From: Pseudomonadota bacterium
Lineage (GTDB): Bacteria > Pseudomonadota > Alphaproteobacteria > UBA8366
Reading direction: 5' to 3'
DNA: 64,000 nt
Assembly: GCA_036339585.1 (NCBI GenBank)
Contig: JAYZAS010000018.1
Coordinates: 105,375-169,374 of the forward strand
The translations under genes were made by a program, and so were the position numbers. Numbering within the stretch: the first letter of the stretch is position 1; each line of letters begins with the position of its first letter. Below are positions 1 through 8,476 of the stretch, piece by piece. Under the pieces are notes generated by a model that saw only the letters and a list, made by a program, of their open reading frames with translations, was not told the DNA's origin and did not search any database.

Positions 1-475
1 TCTGACTGTGCATCCTATCAAGATAGTCTTCTATAATTTTCGCACTTTCATCGTCTTCTATAACAGCAGCTTCATACAGAGTAACGAGGGAATCAATGGC
101 CAAGTCAGAAAGTAACATACCCGCTTTTGGTCCCGCCAAAACCCTTCCATCCATATCACCCGTTTCCGGATTGACATACAACACCACAAATTTTGCACGT
201 TTATCGATATGCTGCCCACTCGCTGGCCCTTTTAACTCCCCGACTTGGCGATTAAAGGCTTTCAGCCGCCCCAACCAGGGCAGAATACTAAGCAGTATAA
301 GCCAAAGAATACCAAACCGACCCGATATTAAAGCGATACCAAGCACTACGATGGCAAAAAATAGGCCAATGTATCGTAGCGCCGAAAACACATCACGTGG
401 CTCAGCATTGACGTACCAACGCGCAAAAAACAATAAAACTGCTAATAAGGCGGCACCTACGAGTATCCAAATCAT
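1..475 (-). CDS. Membrane-anchored J-domain-type protein, C-terminus beyond window edge
   Basis: This reading frame starts at an ATG whose first bases overlap the stop of mipZ (ATGA), so the two genes are translationally coupled, and it runs off the left edge. The visible 158 residues begin with a short hydrophobic segment (about residues 2-14) and a second one (about 31-57), followed by a soluble part with a D-x-x-T-G-x-M-x-G-x-V-x-x-G pattern and an acidic stretch. Membrane J-domain proteins of alphaproteobacteria have this architecture and often sit next to mipZ, with the J domain at the C-terminus. The J domain itself lies outside the window, so the assignment rests on architecture and neighbourhood. 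Confidence 0.6.
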   Translation of the reverse strand, partial: MIWILVGAALLAVLLFFARWYVNAEPRDVFSALRYIGLFFAIVVLGIALISGRFGILWLILLSILPWLGRLKAFNRQVGELKGPASGQHIDKRAKFVVLYVNPETGDMDGRVLAGPKAGMLLSDLAIDSLVTLYEAAVIEDDESAKIIEDYLDRMHSQ

Positions 476-1335
476 GTATCCGCACTCCCTAGCGCTCTTG
501 GACCTTCATCTTGCTCAACACTTTCTGGCAAACCAATCGCTTCTAACATCATTCTAACCTCCTGACGTGCCGCAAGGTGAGACATGTTTAGACGAATGCC
601 AGCGTCTGGATCACGAAGATCAAGAAGTGTAAGCCCTTTTAGAAATAATTCTCGAAAAATCATGCGCTCGCTGAAGCCGGGCGCCACTCGAAAGCCAATT
701 CTATTCGACAATGTGGTTAACACATTTGCAACAGCTCGCCTATTTCGGGAATCCAAACTACTCAGCCTATTGCGCGCAACAATCCAATCAATACTCCCGC
801 CATCACGTTGTATGCGCTTTTTGCGATTTTCCCAAACGAGCTCAGCGTAAGCACTCGGCCTTACAATTTCCATAGTCTCTGGTTCAACCTTTGCTAAAAC
901 ATCTAGATCAATGAAACTATCATTCATCGGAGTAATCAAAGTATCTGCATAGCTATGTGCACGCCTAGACAACGTGTCATCTCCTCCCGGAGTATCAACT
1001 ACGATGAAATCACTCTTTTGACCAAGCCGTGTCAAACATTCGTCAACAGCTGCTTCATCCTCGGCATACGCAATATCACGATTTGAAACGGTGCTTGCCT
1101 TTAAAACTCTATGTTCGGGGAGAGGTAAACCGATACCTTTTGTTTCAACATGATCGCGACGATTAGTTATATAACGGGTTAATGTTGATTGAGGGGAGTC
1201 TAGATCGAGCGAGCCGACAAGGTAACCAGCGTGGAGGAGGCCCGCGATCAGATGCATGCTGGTTGTAGATTTGCCTGTACCTCCTTTGACATTGCCAACT
1301 ACAATGATTTGGGCCGGTGATTGGTTTTCTGTCAT
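472..1335 (-). CDS. mipZ: MipZ-like division-plane positioning ParA ATPase
   Basis: A 287-residue P-loop ATPase of the ParA/MinD superfamily. The deviant Walker A motif KGGTGKST lies at residues 17-24 with the signature lysine K17, and a Walker A' segment VVDTPGGDD is near residue 112. In Caulobacter, MipZ binds the origin-bound ParB complex and forms a bipolar gradient that inhibits FtsZ polymerisation, placing the Z ring at midcell. Length and the long insert after the A' motif fit MipZ better than plasmid ParA, and no parB is adjacent. The downstream membrane J-protein overlaps by four bases. Chromosome-partition ParA is the alternative but less likely. Confidence 0.85.
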   Translation of the reverse strand: MTENQSPAQIIVVGNVKGGTGKSTTSMHLIAGLLHAGYLVGSLDLDSPQSTLTRYITNRRDHVETKGIGLPLPEHRVLKASTVSNRDIAYAEDEAAVDECLTRLGQKSDFIVVDTPGGDDTLSRRAHSYADTLITPMNDSFIDLDVLAKVEPETMEIVRPSAYAELVWENRKKRIQRDGGSIDWIVARNRLSSLDSRNRRAVANVLTTLSNRIGFRVAPGFSERMIFRELFLKGLTLLDLRDPDAGIRLNMSHLAARQEVRMMLEAIGLPESVEQDEGPRALGSADT

Positions 1336-1498
1336 TTGTGGTTTACCAAATATTTGAATTAAATACCTTCAGTCGCCAAAGTTTACCCCCAGCACTTCCC
1401 TTGTTTCTTACCAATACATAAGAAGTGCATAAGGCCTCTACAAAATACAACACTATACGATATGATATATGCTTCAACGATATAAAGACGATATTTAG

Positions 1499-2119
1499 GT
1501 GCCAAAATTTATAAAACACAAATTTGTGAACGGCTTGTTGCTCCTTGGTCTCAGTTTGCTCTCCCCAATAGGATGTCAAGGTGATTACGGCAATCCGCCT
1601 TCCGGCAAGACTCTTTGGATAAAACCTAATGAAACAAGGCTAATCTTCAATATGCCCGAGCTTAAACAATCACAAATTCGCGTTCGGCGCTACACCTCAG
1701 ATAACGGGAATCATATTGAAGAACTTGGTGAGTGGTACCGTTTTGATAAAAGTAGCATCGCTGGTCTCTTACTAAGCCAGTCAGCCGAAGGCCCACCTTT
1801 GAATGACCCTCAAGACCCCATGGACATAGCTGGTCAATGGGCGGTCTTTCGCAATCAAAAACCAAGTTTCGGTATTTTAAAAAAATCAAATAACATTTTA
1901 GGACCAGTACTTTGGCGACGTACTGGAATTGGCACGCGCACCTGTGTAGTTTTTTTACAGCGTTGGTCTTTGGAGAAAAGGTCAACTAGTTCCGCACCAA
2001 TAACAAGCTTATCCGGTTACTATTGCAATAAACCGGGGAAGGTATTCTCTCCATCTTTAGCAACGAAAGCTCTTAAATCAATTGGCCTCGGTCAAAAGAC
2101 TCAACCCACATTGCCCTAG
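1499..2119 (+). CDS. Predicted lipoprotein of unknown function
   Basis: A 206-residue protein beginning at GTG, with a basic N-terminus, a leucine-rich hydrophobic core and a lipobox-like end (SPIGC, Cys26). It is therefore predicted to be exported and lipid-anchored. The mature part is hydrophilic, with two further cysteines in the C-terminal third (in TRTC and YYCN). I do not recognise a family. It lies divergent from mipZ and 31 bp upstream of an SDR gene on the same strand, so the two may be co-transcribed. The non-ATG start and lack of a strong ribosome site leave the exact N-terminus open. Confidence 0.55.
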   Translation: MPKFIKHKFVNGLLLLGLSLLSPIGCQGDYGNPPSGKTLWIKPNETRLIFNMPELKQSQIRVRRYTSDNGNHIEELGEWYRFDKSSIAGLLLSQSAEGPPLNDPQDPMDIAGQWAVFRNQKPSFGILKKSNNILGPVLWRRTGIGTRTCVVFLQRWSLEKRSTSSAPITSLSGYYCNKPGKVFSPSLATKALKSIGLGQKTQPTLP

Positions 2120-2150
2120 AGTTAAAAAATTACTACCAGAGGACACTAAC

Positions 2151-2927
2151 GTGATGACACTTTTCGACCTTACCGGTAAAACTGCAATTATAACAGGATC
2201 GACCAAAGGTATTGGTCGCGCCACCGCTAATCGATTGGCAGAACATGGGGCAAATGTCGTGATCTCCTCGCGAAAAGCCAGTGCATGTAATCAAGTAGCG
2301 GAAGACGTAACCCGGAACTGGGCCAACGATAGTGCTAAAGCTATCCCAATCCCGTGCAACATTTATCACAAAGAACAATTGAGATTTTTGGTAGACAAAA
2401 CCGTAGAAACATTCGGCACAATTGATATTTTGGTATGTAACGCTGCAGTCAATCCATATTTTGGACCGTCTGCTGACATATCCGATGAAGCCTTCAACAA
2501 AACGATGGAATCAAACGTTCGAAGTAACTTTTGGCTTTGCAACATGGTAATAGCAGAGATGGATCACATCCAAGGAGGCTCTATAACTATCATATCCTCG
2601 ATAGGCGGTTTGCGAGGCCGTCCGTTGATCGGCGCCTACGGTATTTCAAAAGCTGCTGACATGCAAATTGCACGTAATCTGGCAACAGAGTACGGGCCCA
2701 AAAATGTCCGCGCTAATTGTATCGCGCCAGGGCTTATACGTACTGATTTTGCGCGCGCCCTCTGGGAAAATGAGGAAATCCTCTCGGAACGCACAGCTTC
2801 TACTCCCCTCAGACGGATAGGTGAGCCTGATGAGGTTGCTGGGGCAGTGGTATTTTTGGCGTCTAACGCAGGAGCATTTGTCACTGGTGAGACACTTGTT
2901 ATCGACGGGGGGGTAACTGCAGTCTAA
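2151..2927 (+). CDS. SDR family NAD(P)-dependent oxidoreductase
   Basis: A classical short-chain dehydrogenase of about 258 residues. It has the Rossmann motif TGSTKGIG near the N-terminus, an NAA variant of the NNAG motif, the catalytic Ser in ISSIGG, the YGISK catalytic Tyr/Lys pair, and the conserved C-terminal end TGETLVIDGGV. The start is GTG 2151 or ATG 2154, both served by AGAGGA at 2138-2143; the frame stays open further upstream but overlaps the lipoprotein gene there. Substrate cannot be read from sequence; many relatives are acyl-CoA or polyol dehydrogenases. Confidence 0.85.
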   Translation: MMTLFDLTGKTAIITGSTKGIGRATANRLAEHGANVVISSRKASACNQVAEDVTRNWANDSAKAIPIPCNIYHKEQLRFLVDKTVETFGTIDILVCNAAVNPYFGPSADISDEAFNKTMESNVRSNFWLCNMVIAEMDHIQGGSITIISSIGGLRGRPLIGAYGISKAADMQIARNLATEYGPKNVRANCIAPGLIRTDFARALWENEEILSERTASTPLRRIGEPDEVAGAVVFLASNAGAFVTGETLVIDGGVTAV

Positions 2928-3165
2928 AAGAAATAATGTAAATGAAGTAATTTATTTAATACATTATTTTATTTAGAATTATGTCCGTTTTATTAAGTAT
3001 TTACAATAACATTTTTTTTATTGTGTTAAGAATAAGTAAAATTTTTTCTTCTTTATATTTATTACTTTATATATGTATTTCTTTTTCGGTAAAATAAATG
3101 TGTTTATAAACACGCATTGGCAATGGTGTTTTAATCGTCAGCCCAGAACCCACTGAGGGTGAGTT
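2928..3165. other. AT-rich intergenic region before the asparagine-synthase-like gene
   Basis: This spacer is strongly AT-rich with long A and T runs and has no plausible gene. A small inverted repeat (ACAATAA 3003-3009 / TTATTGT 3018-3024) sits downstream of the SDR gene but is not followed by a clean T tract. A perfect 14-bp palindrome is listed separately. Confidence 0.6.
3100..3113. promoter_or_regulatory. Perfect 14-bp palindrome GTGTTTATAAACAC
   Basis: The sequence GTGTTTATAAACAC is fully self-complementary and lies 52 bp before the ATG of the asparagine-synthase-like gene, within otherwise AT-rich DNA. Size and position suit an operator for a dimeric repressor; I do not recognise the cognate regulator. 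Chance occurrence in AT-rich DNA is possible. Confidence 0.3.
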
Positions 3166-5079
3166 ATGTGCGGAATAGTAGGATTACTCGAGGACACCGG
3201 CAAAGGTGAAAAACAGACACTAGAGCAACAAGCGTGCCGAATGGCAACCACTTTGCGACATCGTGGCCCTGATAGAGGGGGCGTGTGGGCTGACAGCAAA
3301 ACTGGCATCAGTCTTGGTTTTCGACGCCTTTCAATCCTAGATCTTAGCGAAGCCGCAGATCAGCCGATGACACTTGGTGATGGAAGATATGTAATCATTT
3401 TCAACGGAGAAATTTATAATTTTAAAGATCTTAAACTTAATTTAGAAACCGAGGGGATTTCTTTTCGCAGCCAATCAGACACCGAGGTATTGCTTAGAGC
3501 CTGCATGAAATGGGGCATCGAACGCACCGTAAAAAAATGTATTGGTATGTTTGCATTTGCCCTTTGGGATACGGTAGACCGTAAACTTTGGTTAGCGCGA
3601 GATCGTCTTGGAATAAAACCGCTTTATTATGGCCACACGGGAAACCGATTTGTTTTCGCTTCGGAGCTAAAACCTTTTTGCGAACTATCAGATTGGAATC
3701 GCAAGATCGATAGGGAAGCACTTAATCTCTTTTGTCAATTCAATTATGTACCCGCACCAAAAACGATTTATCAGAACATTTATAAGCTTGAAGCTGGTTG
3801 TTTTCTCGAGGTAACAGCGGGTAGCCAGCCACAAATAACCCAATATTGGGACCTTCGTCGATATTATGAAAACAAATCACTTGATATAAGCGAGCGAGAT
3901 TTAATTTCAGCAGTAGATAACTCATTAAGAGAAGCAGTTGGTCGACGCCTAGTGTCCGATGTTCCCGTAGGAGCACTATTATCTGGCGGGCTGGATTCCA
4001 CAGCAGTAGTGACAATGATGAGCCAGATACAAGAAAAACGTATCCGCACATTTACAATAGGATTCGAAGACAATGCATATGATGAAGCGGATCATGCAAA
4101 AAAAATCGCACAATATCTCGGCACAGATCACACTGAAGTTGTCATGCATCCAAACAAAGCATTAGATCTAATTTCAGATATCCCGAATATTTTTGACGAA
4201 CCCTTTGGCGACTCATCAGCTCTTCCATCCTACCTTGTTTCTGCACTCGCTCGGCGCGATGTTACTGTTGCGCTGTCTGGTGATGGTGGCGATGAGGTTT
4301 TTTTTGGCTATAACCGTTACAGAACAGCACCAAAGTTTTGGCAAAAGACAAGATGGATGCCCTATGCACTGCGTCACTTTATCGGCAAGACCATGCAAAT
4401 CCCTAATGCACGTTTGTGGGACAAGCTAGTGAAGTTGTTACCAGAAGCGAAACGGCCCAATACATTTGGTGTTAAAGCCCATAAACTGGGCGCAATTTTG
4501 CAGCAAGCTGATGAAAGGGGAGTTTACCAAGCCTTGGTGAGTCATTGGCAAGGGTTACAACCAGTGAAGAATGGTTCACTGCCCAATATTGCTGATTGGC
4601 ACAACACAGACAAGCTAGGTTTTGCTGCAGAGATGGCTCAACAAGATAGTCTTACCTATTTGCCAGATGATATATTAACGAAGATTGACCGAGTTAGCAT
4701 GGCGGTTAGCCTTGAGGTGAGAGTACCTATGCTGGACCATCATTTAGTCGAACTAATGGCGCGGGTACCAAGTGATTTGAAACTAAAAAAAGGCGTATCA
4801 AAATACATTCTCCGGCAGGTGCTAAGACAATATTTACCCAATGAATTAATGGAACGCCCTAAGATGGGGTTTGCGGTCCCGCTTGATCTTTGGCTAAGGG
4901 GTCCGCTGCGCGATTGGGCGGAGGACCTCCTAGATGAACGCCGTCTTAAGAACAGTGGTTTATTTGAAGCGAAAGTTATACGATCTGCTTGGCAGCAGCA
5001 CTTAGATGGTTTTGGAAATTACCAAGAGGCGCTGTGGGGTGTATTAATGGCGCAAGCATGGCTTGATAGGTGGACATAA
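3166..5079 (+). CDS. asnB: Asparagine synthase (glutamine-hydrolysing) family amidotransferase
   Basis: A 637-residue AsnB-type enzyme. It begins MCGIVG, so after Met removal Cys2 is the N-terminal nucleophile of the class II glutaminase domain (about residues 2-210). The synthetase domain carries the ATP-pyrophosphatase loop SGGLDS at about residues 273-278 and SGDGGDE further on. AsnB makes asparagine from aspartate, glutamine and ATP; longer homologues next to glycosyltransferases often amidate sugars in polysaccharide or exosortase-linked clusters. A GT4 gene follows with overlapping ends, so the second role is quite possible. The start is fixed by the obligatory Cys2 and a GAGGGTGA ribosome site. 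Confidence 0.88.
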   Translation: MCGIVGLLEDTGKGEKQTLEQQACRMATTLRHRGPDRGGVWADSKTGISLGFRRLSILDLSEAADQPMTLGDGRYVIIFNGEIYNFKDLKLNLETEGISFRSQSDTEVLLRACMKWGIERTVKKCIGMFAFALWDTVDRKLWLARDRLGIKPLYYGHTGNRFVFASELKPFCELSDWNRKIDREALNLFCQFNYVPAPKTIYQNIYKLEAGCFLEVTAGSQPQITQYWDLRRYYENKSLDISERDLISAVDNSLREAVGRRLVSDVPVGALLSGGLDSTAVVTMMSQIQEKRIRTFTIGFEDNAYDEADHAKKIAQYLGTDHTEVVMHPNKALDLISDIPNIFDEPFGDSSALPSYLVSALARRDVTVALSGDGGDEVFFGYNRYRTAPKFWQKTRWMPYALRHFIGKTMQIPNARLWDKLVKLLPEAKRPNTFGVKAHKLGAILQQADERGVYQALVSHWQGLQPVKNGSLPNIADWHNTDKLGFAAEMAQQDSLTYLPDDILTKIDRVSMAVSLEVRVPMLDHHLVELMARVPSDLKLKKGVSKYILRQVLRQYLPNELMERPKMGFAVPLDLWLRGPLRDWAEDLLDERRLKNSGLFEAKVIRSAWQQHLDGFGNYQEALWGVLMAQAWLDRWT

Positions 5080-5087
5080 CAGTGACC

Positions 5088-6212
5088 ATGCGTAACAAAA
5101 AGGTCCTGCTTGTTGTAAGCGAGGACTGGTATTTTTGTTCACATCGCCTTGACTTGGGCACAAGCCTTGTTGAAGCCGGTGCTGAAGTAGCCGTTGTAAC
5201 TCAGGTGAGTAAATTCCAGAAAGTCATTCAGCGTGCCGGGATACGGGTGATTCCATTAAATCTTGCGCGTAGTGGGCATAATCCGTTTCGGGATTTCATG
5301 ACTATTTGTAGATTAATCCTAATATATAGACGTGAAACACCAGACATAATTCATCATGTAGCCCTCAAACCCTCGCTATATGGTGCCATTGCGGCTTGGA
5401 TCACCCGGATGCCCGCTGTAGTTAATGCATTAGGCGGCATGGGTTTCATTTTCATATCAGAGCGTTTTTTTGCAAGATTAGTGCGCAAAACAACAGGGCG
5501 AATGTTTCGTTTTCTCATGAACCGCAAAAACACTCTTACAATTTTGCAAAATCACGATGATATATCGCTTTATAAAAATGAAATTGGTGTTGAGGAGAAA
5601 AACCTTACCCTCATAAAAGGATCTGGCGTAGACCTCAAAAAATTCAGTGTAAAACCCGAACCTAACGGCATACCAGTAGCGGTCTGCGTCTCACGGATGC
5701 TATGGGATAAAGGCATAGGAGAGTTAGTAGAGGCGGCGCGCATTCTGAGCAAACGGAATATTCCAATCAAAGTTCGATTAGTCGGACCGACCGACGTAAA
5801 TCCCTCCGCAATACCCCAAAAAGTACTTGATTCTTGGAAAGCCGAGGGGGTGGTCGACATTGCCGGTCCGCAGACGGATATAGCTTCTGAGTATCAAGCA
5901 GCTCATATTGGTGTCCTGCCTTCTTATCGTGAGGGTTTGCCAAAATCACTCCTAGAAGCAGCAGCCTGTGGTCGTGCCATCGTCGCAAGCGATGTGCCCG
6001 GTTGCAGAGAAGTTTGCCGCCACGAAGTTACGGGACTCCTCTGCCCAGCAAAAAATGTTAAGGCGTTAGCCGATGCATTAACGGAACTTGCAACCAACAA
6101 AGTTCTACGTCAAAAATTGGGGCGTCAAGGCCGACTGTTAGCAGAGAGTGAATTCGGGGTTGCCTCCGTAATCACGGACACAATTGGTGTTTATGATCGG
6201 CTTTTGCGGTGA
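5088..6212 (+). CDS. Glycosyltransferase family 4 protein
   Basis: A GT-B fold glycosyltransferase of about 374 residues. The N-terminal domain begins with a beta strand (KVLLVVSEDWYFCSHR), and the donor-binding domain carries an EGLPKSLLEA motif near residue 282, the E-x7-E type motif of GT4 enzymes that contacts the nucleotide sugar. The frame is open from GTG 5070, which overlaps the upstream amidotransferase; ATG 5088 is preferred because the family core starts there, and GTG 5082 is an alternative. Tight coupling to the AsnB-like gene suggests joint action on a surface polysaccharide or glycan. Substrate unknown. Confidence 0.8.
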   Translation: MRNKKVLLVVSEDWYFCSHRLDLGTSLVEAGAEVAVVTQVSKFQKVIQRAGIRVIPLNLARSGHNPFRDFMTICRLILIYRRETPDIIHHVALKPSLYGAIAAWITRMPAVVNALGGMGFIFISERFFARLVRKTTGRMFRFLMNRKNTLTILQNHDDISLYKNEIGVEEKNLTLIKGSGVDLKKFSVKPEPNGIPVAVCVSRMLWDKGIGELVEAARILSKRNIPIKVRLVGPTDVNPSAIPQKVLDSWKAEGVVDIAGPQTDIASEYQAAHIGVLPSYREGLPKSLLEAAACGRAIVASDVPGCREVCRHEVTGLLCPAKNVKALADALTELATNKVLRQKLGRQGRLLAESEFGVASVITDTIGVYDRLLR

Positions 6213-6249
6213 TGGAAAAGTATCATGATTGCGGAAAGACGTCGGCACC

Positions 6250-7638
6250 ATGAGAGCTTGGCAATTCATAATTTCTAGCATTAGTCTTACAACGTGCATA
6301 TTCTTGCTGTGTTTACCGACACCGGAGGGCTGGCCGCCGCAAGCGCTGAGTGCACTAGGTCTTGTCTTTCTAGCCGTAGGCCTTTGGTCCACCGAAATCC
6401 TCCCACTTCACCTCACAAGTTTTATTATATTTTTTCTTGCACTCATATTTTCGATAGCACCGCCGTCTATAATATTTTCGGGATTTCATTCAGGTGCAGT
6501 TTGGTTGGTTTTTGCCGGAATTGTTATTGGCATTGCGGTTGAAAAATCGGGAATAGGAGCGAATATTGCGGAAGGAGCGGTTAAGTGGTTTGGCCACTCA
6601 TACACTGGACTAGTTCTAGGCATGGGCGTGGCAGGTTTTGGCAGCGCATTTCTAATGCCCTCCGCCATGGGTCGTGTTGTTATATTAGCACCGGTTGTAG
6701 CTAAAATAGCAGAACGGCTTGGTTATGAGACGAATAGCCGGGCAAGGTCAGGGCTCATATTGACTTTTTGTTTCTGCACAGTGTTCCCTGCCTTGAGTAT
6801 ACTGCCGGCAACTGTTCCGAATGTAGTGCTTGCAGGTGCCTCAGAAAACATACACGGGATTACGCTTCATTACACGGATTTCATGAACTTACACTTCACG
6901 GTAGCGGGATTCGGAAGTTTTATTGTTATTCTCACCCTAACGTTACTTATGTTTCGCAGCAAACAACCAGAACTGGAGAAACCTTTTGTAGCGCAAACGG
7001 CCACAAAGATAACGCCTGAAGGAGTTAGGCTTTTGATAATTCTTTTACTCACCTTGAGTTTTTGGCTCACCGACAAAGTCCATGGCATTGCGCCCGGCTG
7101 GATAGGCTTAGGCACCTCAATAATCTGTCTAATGCCATTTTTAAAATTGGTCGAAAGCCGCGCACTAGTGCAAGGAGCAAACTATTCTCCATGGTTCTTC
7201 GTCGCTGGTATCATTGGTCTTGGGGCTATCGTAGCTCATACCGGCCTTGCCGAGATATTAGCAGCAGCCTTAATTGAAATAGTAGGTTTCGAAGACAAAA
7301 CTGATTTATTCAAGTTCAGCGCACTGACCATGATTGGCGGCATACTCTCTTTTGCACTCAATCCAGCCGGTGTCCCTGCTGTACTTGCACCAATGGCTGA
7401 TAGCATTGCCAAAGCAACTGGCTGGCCGTTAGAAACGGTTTTAATGAGTCAAATAAATAGCTTTTTCATAATAATAGTACCATATCAGGCTGCCCCTATC
7501 TTCGCCGGGATCATTCTTACAAAAGTACCCATTAGACACTGTGCACAGCTTGGAATTATTTTTTCGATTCTTTACGTATTTTGTATAATGCCTACCAACT
7601 ATTTCTGGTGGAATCATTTGGGTATGTTTTCGTCGTAA
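6250..7638 (+). CDS. DASS/SLC13-type sodium:carboxylate symporter family protein
   Basis: A polytopic inner-membrane protein of about 462 residues with some 11-12 hydrophobic segments. The segment pattern, the conserved small-residue stretch FLMPSAMGRVVILAPV, and a C-terminal repeat with FALNPAGVPAVLAPMAD resemble the divalent anion:sodium symporter family, which imports di- and tricarboxylates or sulfate. The frame extends to TTG 6229, but ATG 6250 with GGAAAG upstream is the likelier start. It lies 37 bp after the GT4 gene on the same strand, though a functional link is not obvious. Confidence 0.72.
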   Translation: MRAWQFIISSISLTTCIFLLCLPTPEGWPPQALSALGLVFLAVGLWSTEILPLHLTSFIIFFLALIFSIAPPSIIFSGFHSGAVWLVFAGIVIGIAVEKSGIGANIAEGAVKWFGHSYTGLVLGMGVAGFGSAFLMPSAMGRVVILAPVVAKIAERLGYETNSRARSGLILTFCFCTVFPALSILPATVPNVVLAGASENIHGITLHYTDFMNLHFTVAGFGSFIVILTLTLLMFRSKQPELEKPFVAQTATKITPEGVRLLIILLLTLSFWLTDKVHGIAPGWIGLGTSIICLMPFLKLVESRALVQGANYSPWFFVAGIIGLGAIVAHTGLAEILAAALIEIVGFEDKTDLFKFSALTMIGGILSFALNPAGVPAVLAPMADSIAKATGWPLETVLMSQINSFFIIIVPYQAAPIFAGIILTKVPIRHCAQLGIIFSILYVFCIMPTNYFWWNHLGMFSS

Positions 7639-7653
7639 CGGACATACAAGTTC

Positions 7654-7708
7654 TTCAAGTGAATTATTATGTTCTTGATCTTCAAATATTCAAAACATTT
7701 CACTTGAA
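7654..7708. other. Inverted repeat between convergent genes
   Basis: TTCAAGTGAA at 7654-7663 and TTCACTTGAA at 7699-7708 form a perfect 10-bp inverted repeat with a 35-bp loop, in the short gap between the convergent symporter and methyltransferase genes. It may act as a bidirectional transcript end, but there is no clear T tract. Confidence 0.3.
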
Positions 7709-7717
7709 AGCACTTGG

Positions 7718-8413
7718 CTAGCTTGGCTTCACGAGGTATGCAAGGCCATATTTAGTACTTTGAAGCGGACAATAGAAGTTTGAATCCTCTTCGAACTTTT
7801 TAGCCAAAAACTTGTGAACCGCATTTGTGCATCCGGACCAGTCATAATAATCATCTATCAGTATAAGACCACCTGCCACCACTCTATTCCAAAGTATTTC
7901 AAAACAAATCATAGTCGATTCGAACCAATCACCATCGAGTCGCAAAACAGAGATACATCCATCCGAAGGGTAATCAGCCAAAGTGTCATTGAACCAACCT
8001 TTATGAACAGTGACGTCAACACCTTCGGGTCTAAATTGTTTCAGGTCTTTCAAAAATTTCTCATAACTTGCAGTGTTACCATCAAACCATAACTCGTCGT
8101 TCTTTTGCTTCTCTAAAGCGTCTGCTCCATCCATAGCCGTGGCCATCGGCAATCCTTGAAAACTATCGAAAAGATGAAAACCGGTCACACCGTAGCGTTT
8201 GAGGCTATGCATCATTGCAAAAGATATACCTCCTCGCCATACTCCACATTCTACATAATCGCCTTCGATTTTTGTTTTCCGCATGTGGCGTTCCGCAATT
8301 AACAAATTATCCTCGAAACGTCCATAAGTTCCAATCATCGTGCATGATCGAAGTCGCCGGTAAAGTGCGTAATTTTTTGGCCTATTAAAATATCGGTTAA
8401 AAAATGTTGGCAT
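7718..8413 (-). CDS. TylF/MycF-like class I methyltransferase
   Basis: A 231-residue protein resembling the TylF/MycF/NovP group of sugar O-methyltransferases. The SAM-binding region contains VECGVWRGG, then FHLFDSFQGLP, and later the metal-site region RLDGDWFEST and LILIDDYYDWSG. Those conserved aspartates bind the divalent metal used for hydroxyl deprotonation in this family. Relatives outside antibiotic producers are often found in surface polysaccharide clusters, which fits the nearby GT4 and AsnB-like genes, although this gene is on the other strand. Actual acceptor unknown. Confidence 0.8.
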   Translation of the reverse strand: MPTFFNRYFNRPKNYALYRRLRSCTMIGTYGRFEDNLLIAERHMRKTKIEGDYVECGVWRGGISFAMMHSLKRYGVTGFHLFDSFQGLPMATAMDGADALEKQKNDELWFDGNTASYEKFLKDLKQFRPEGVDVTVHKGWFNDTLADYPSDGCISVLRLDGDWFESTMICFEILWNRVVAGGLILIDDYYDWSGCTNAVHKFLAKKFEEDSNFYCPLQSTKYGLAYLVKPS

Positions 8414-8476
8414 GGTAGGAATGGTCTAATAGAAATTGCGTGATAGGAACAGCACCTTTACCTTATCTTTGTAATA

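Noticed and set aside
96..557. 153-residue plus-strand open frame at the left edge
   Set aside because: It is antisense to a coherent membrane-protein frame that overlaps the mipZ stop as ATGA; the plus-strand translation has no protein-like pattern.
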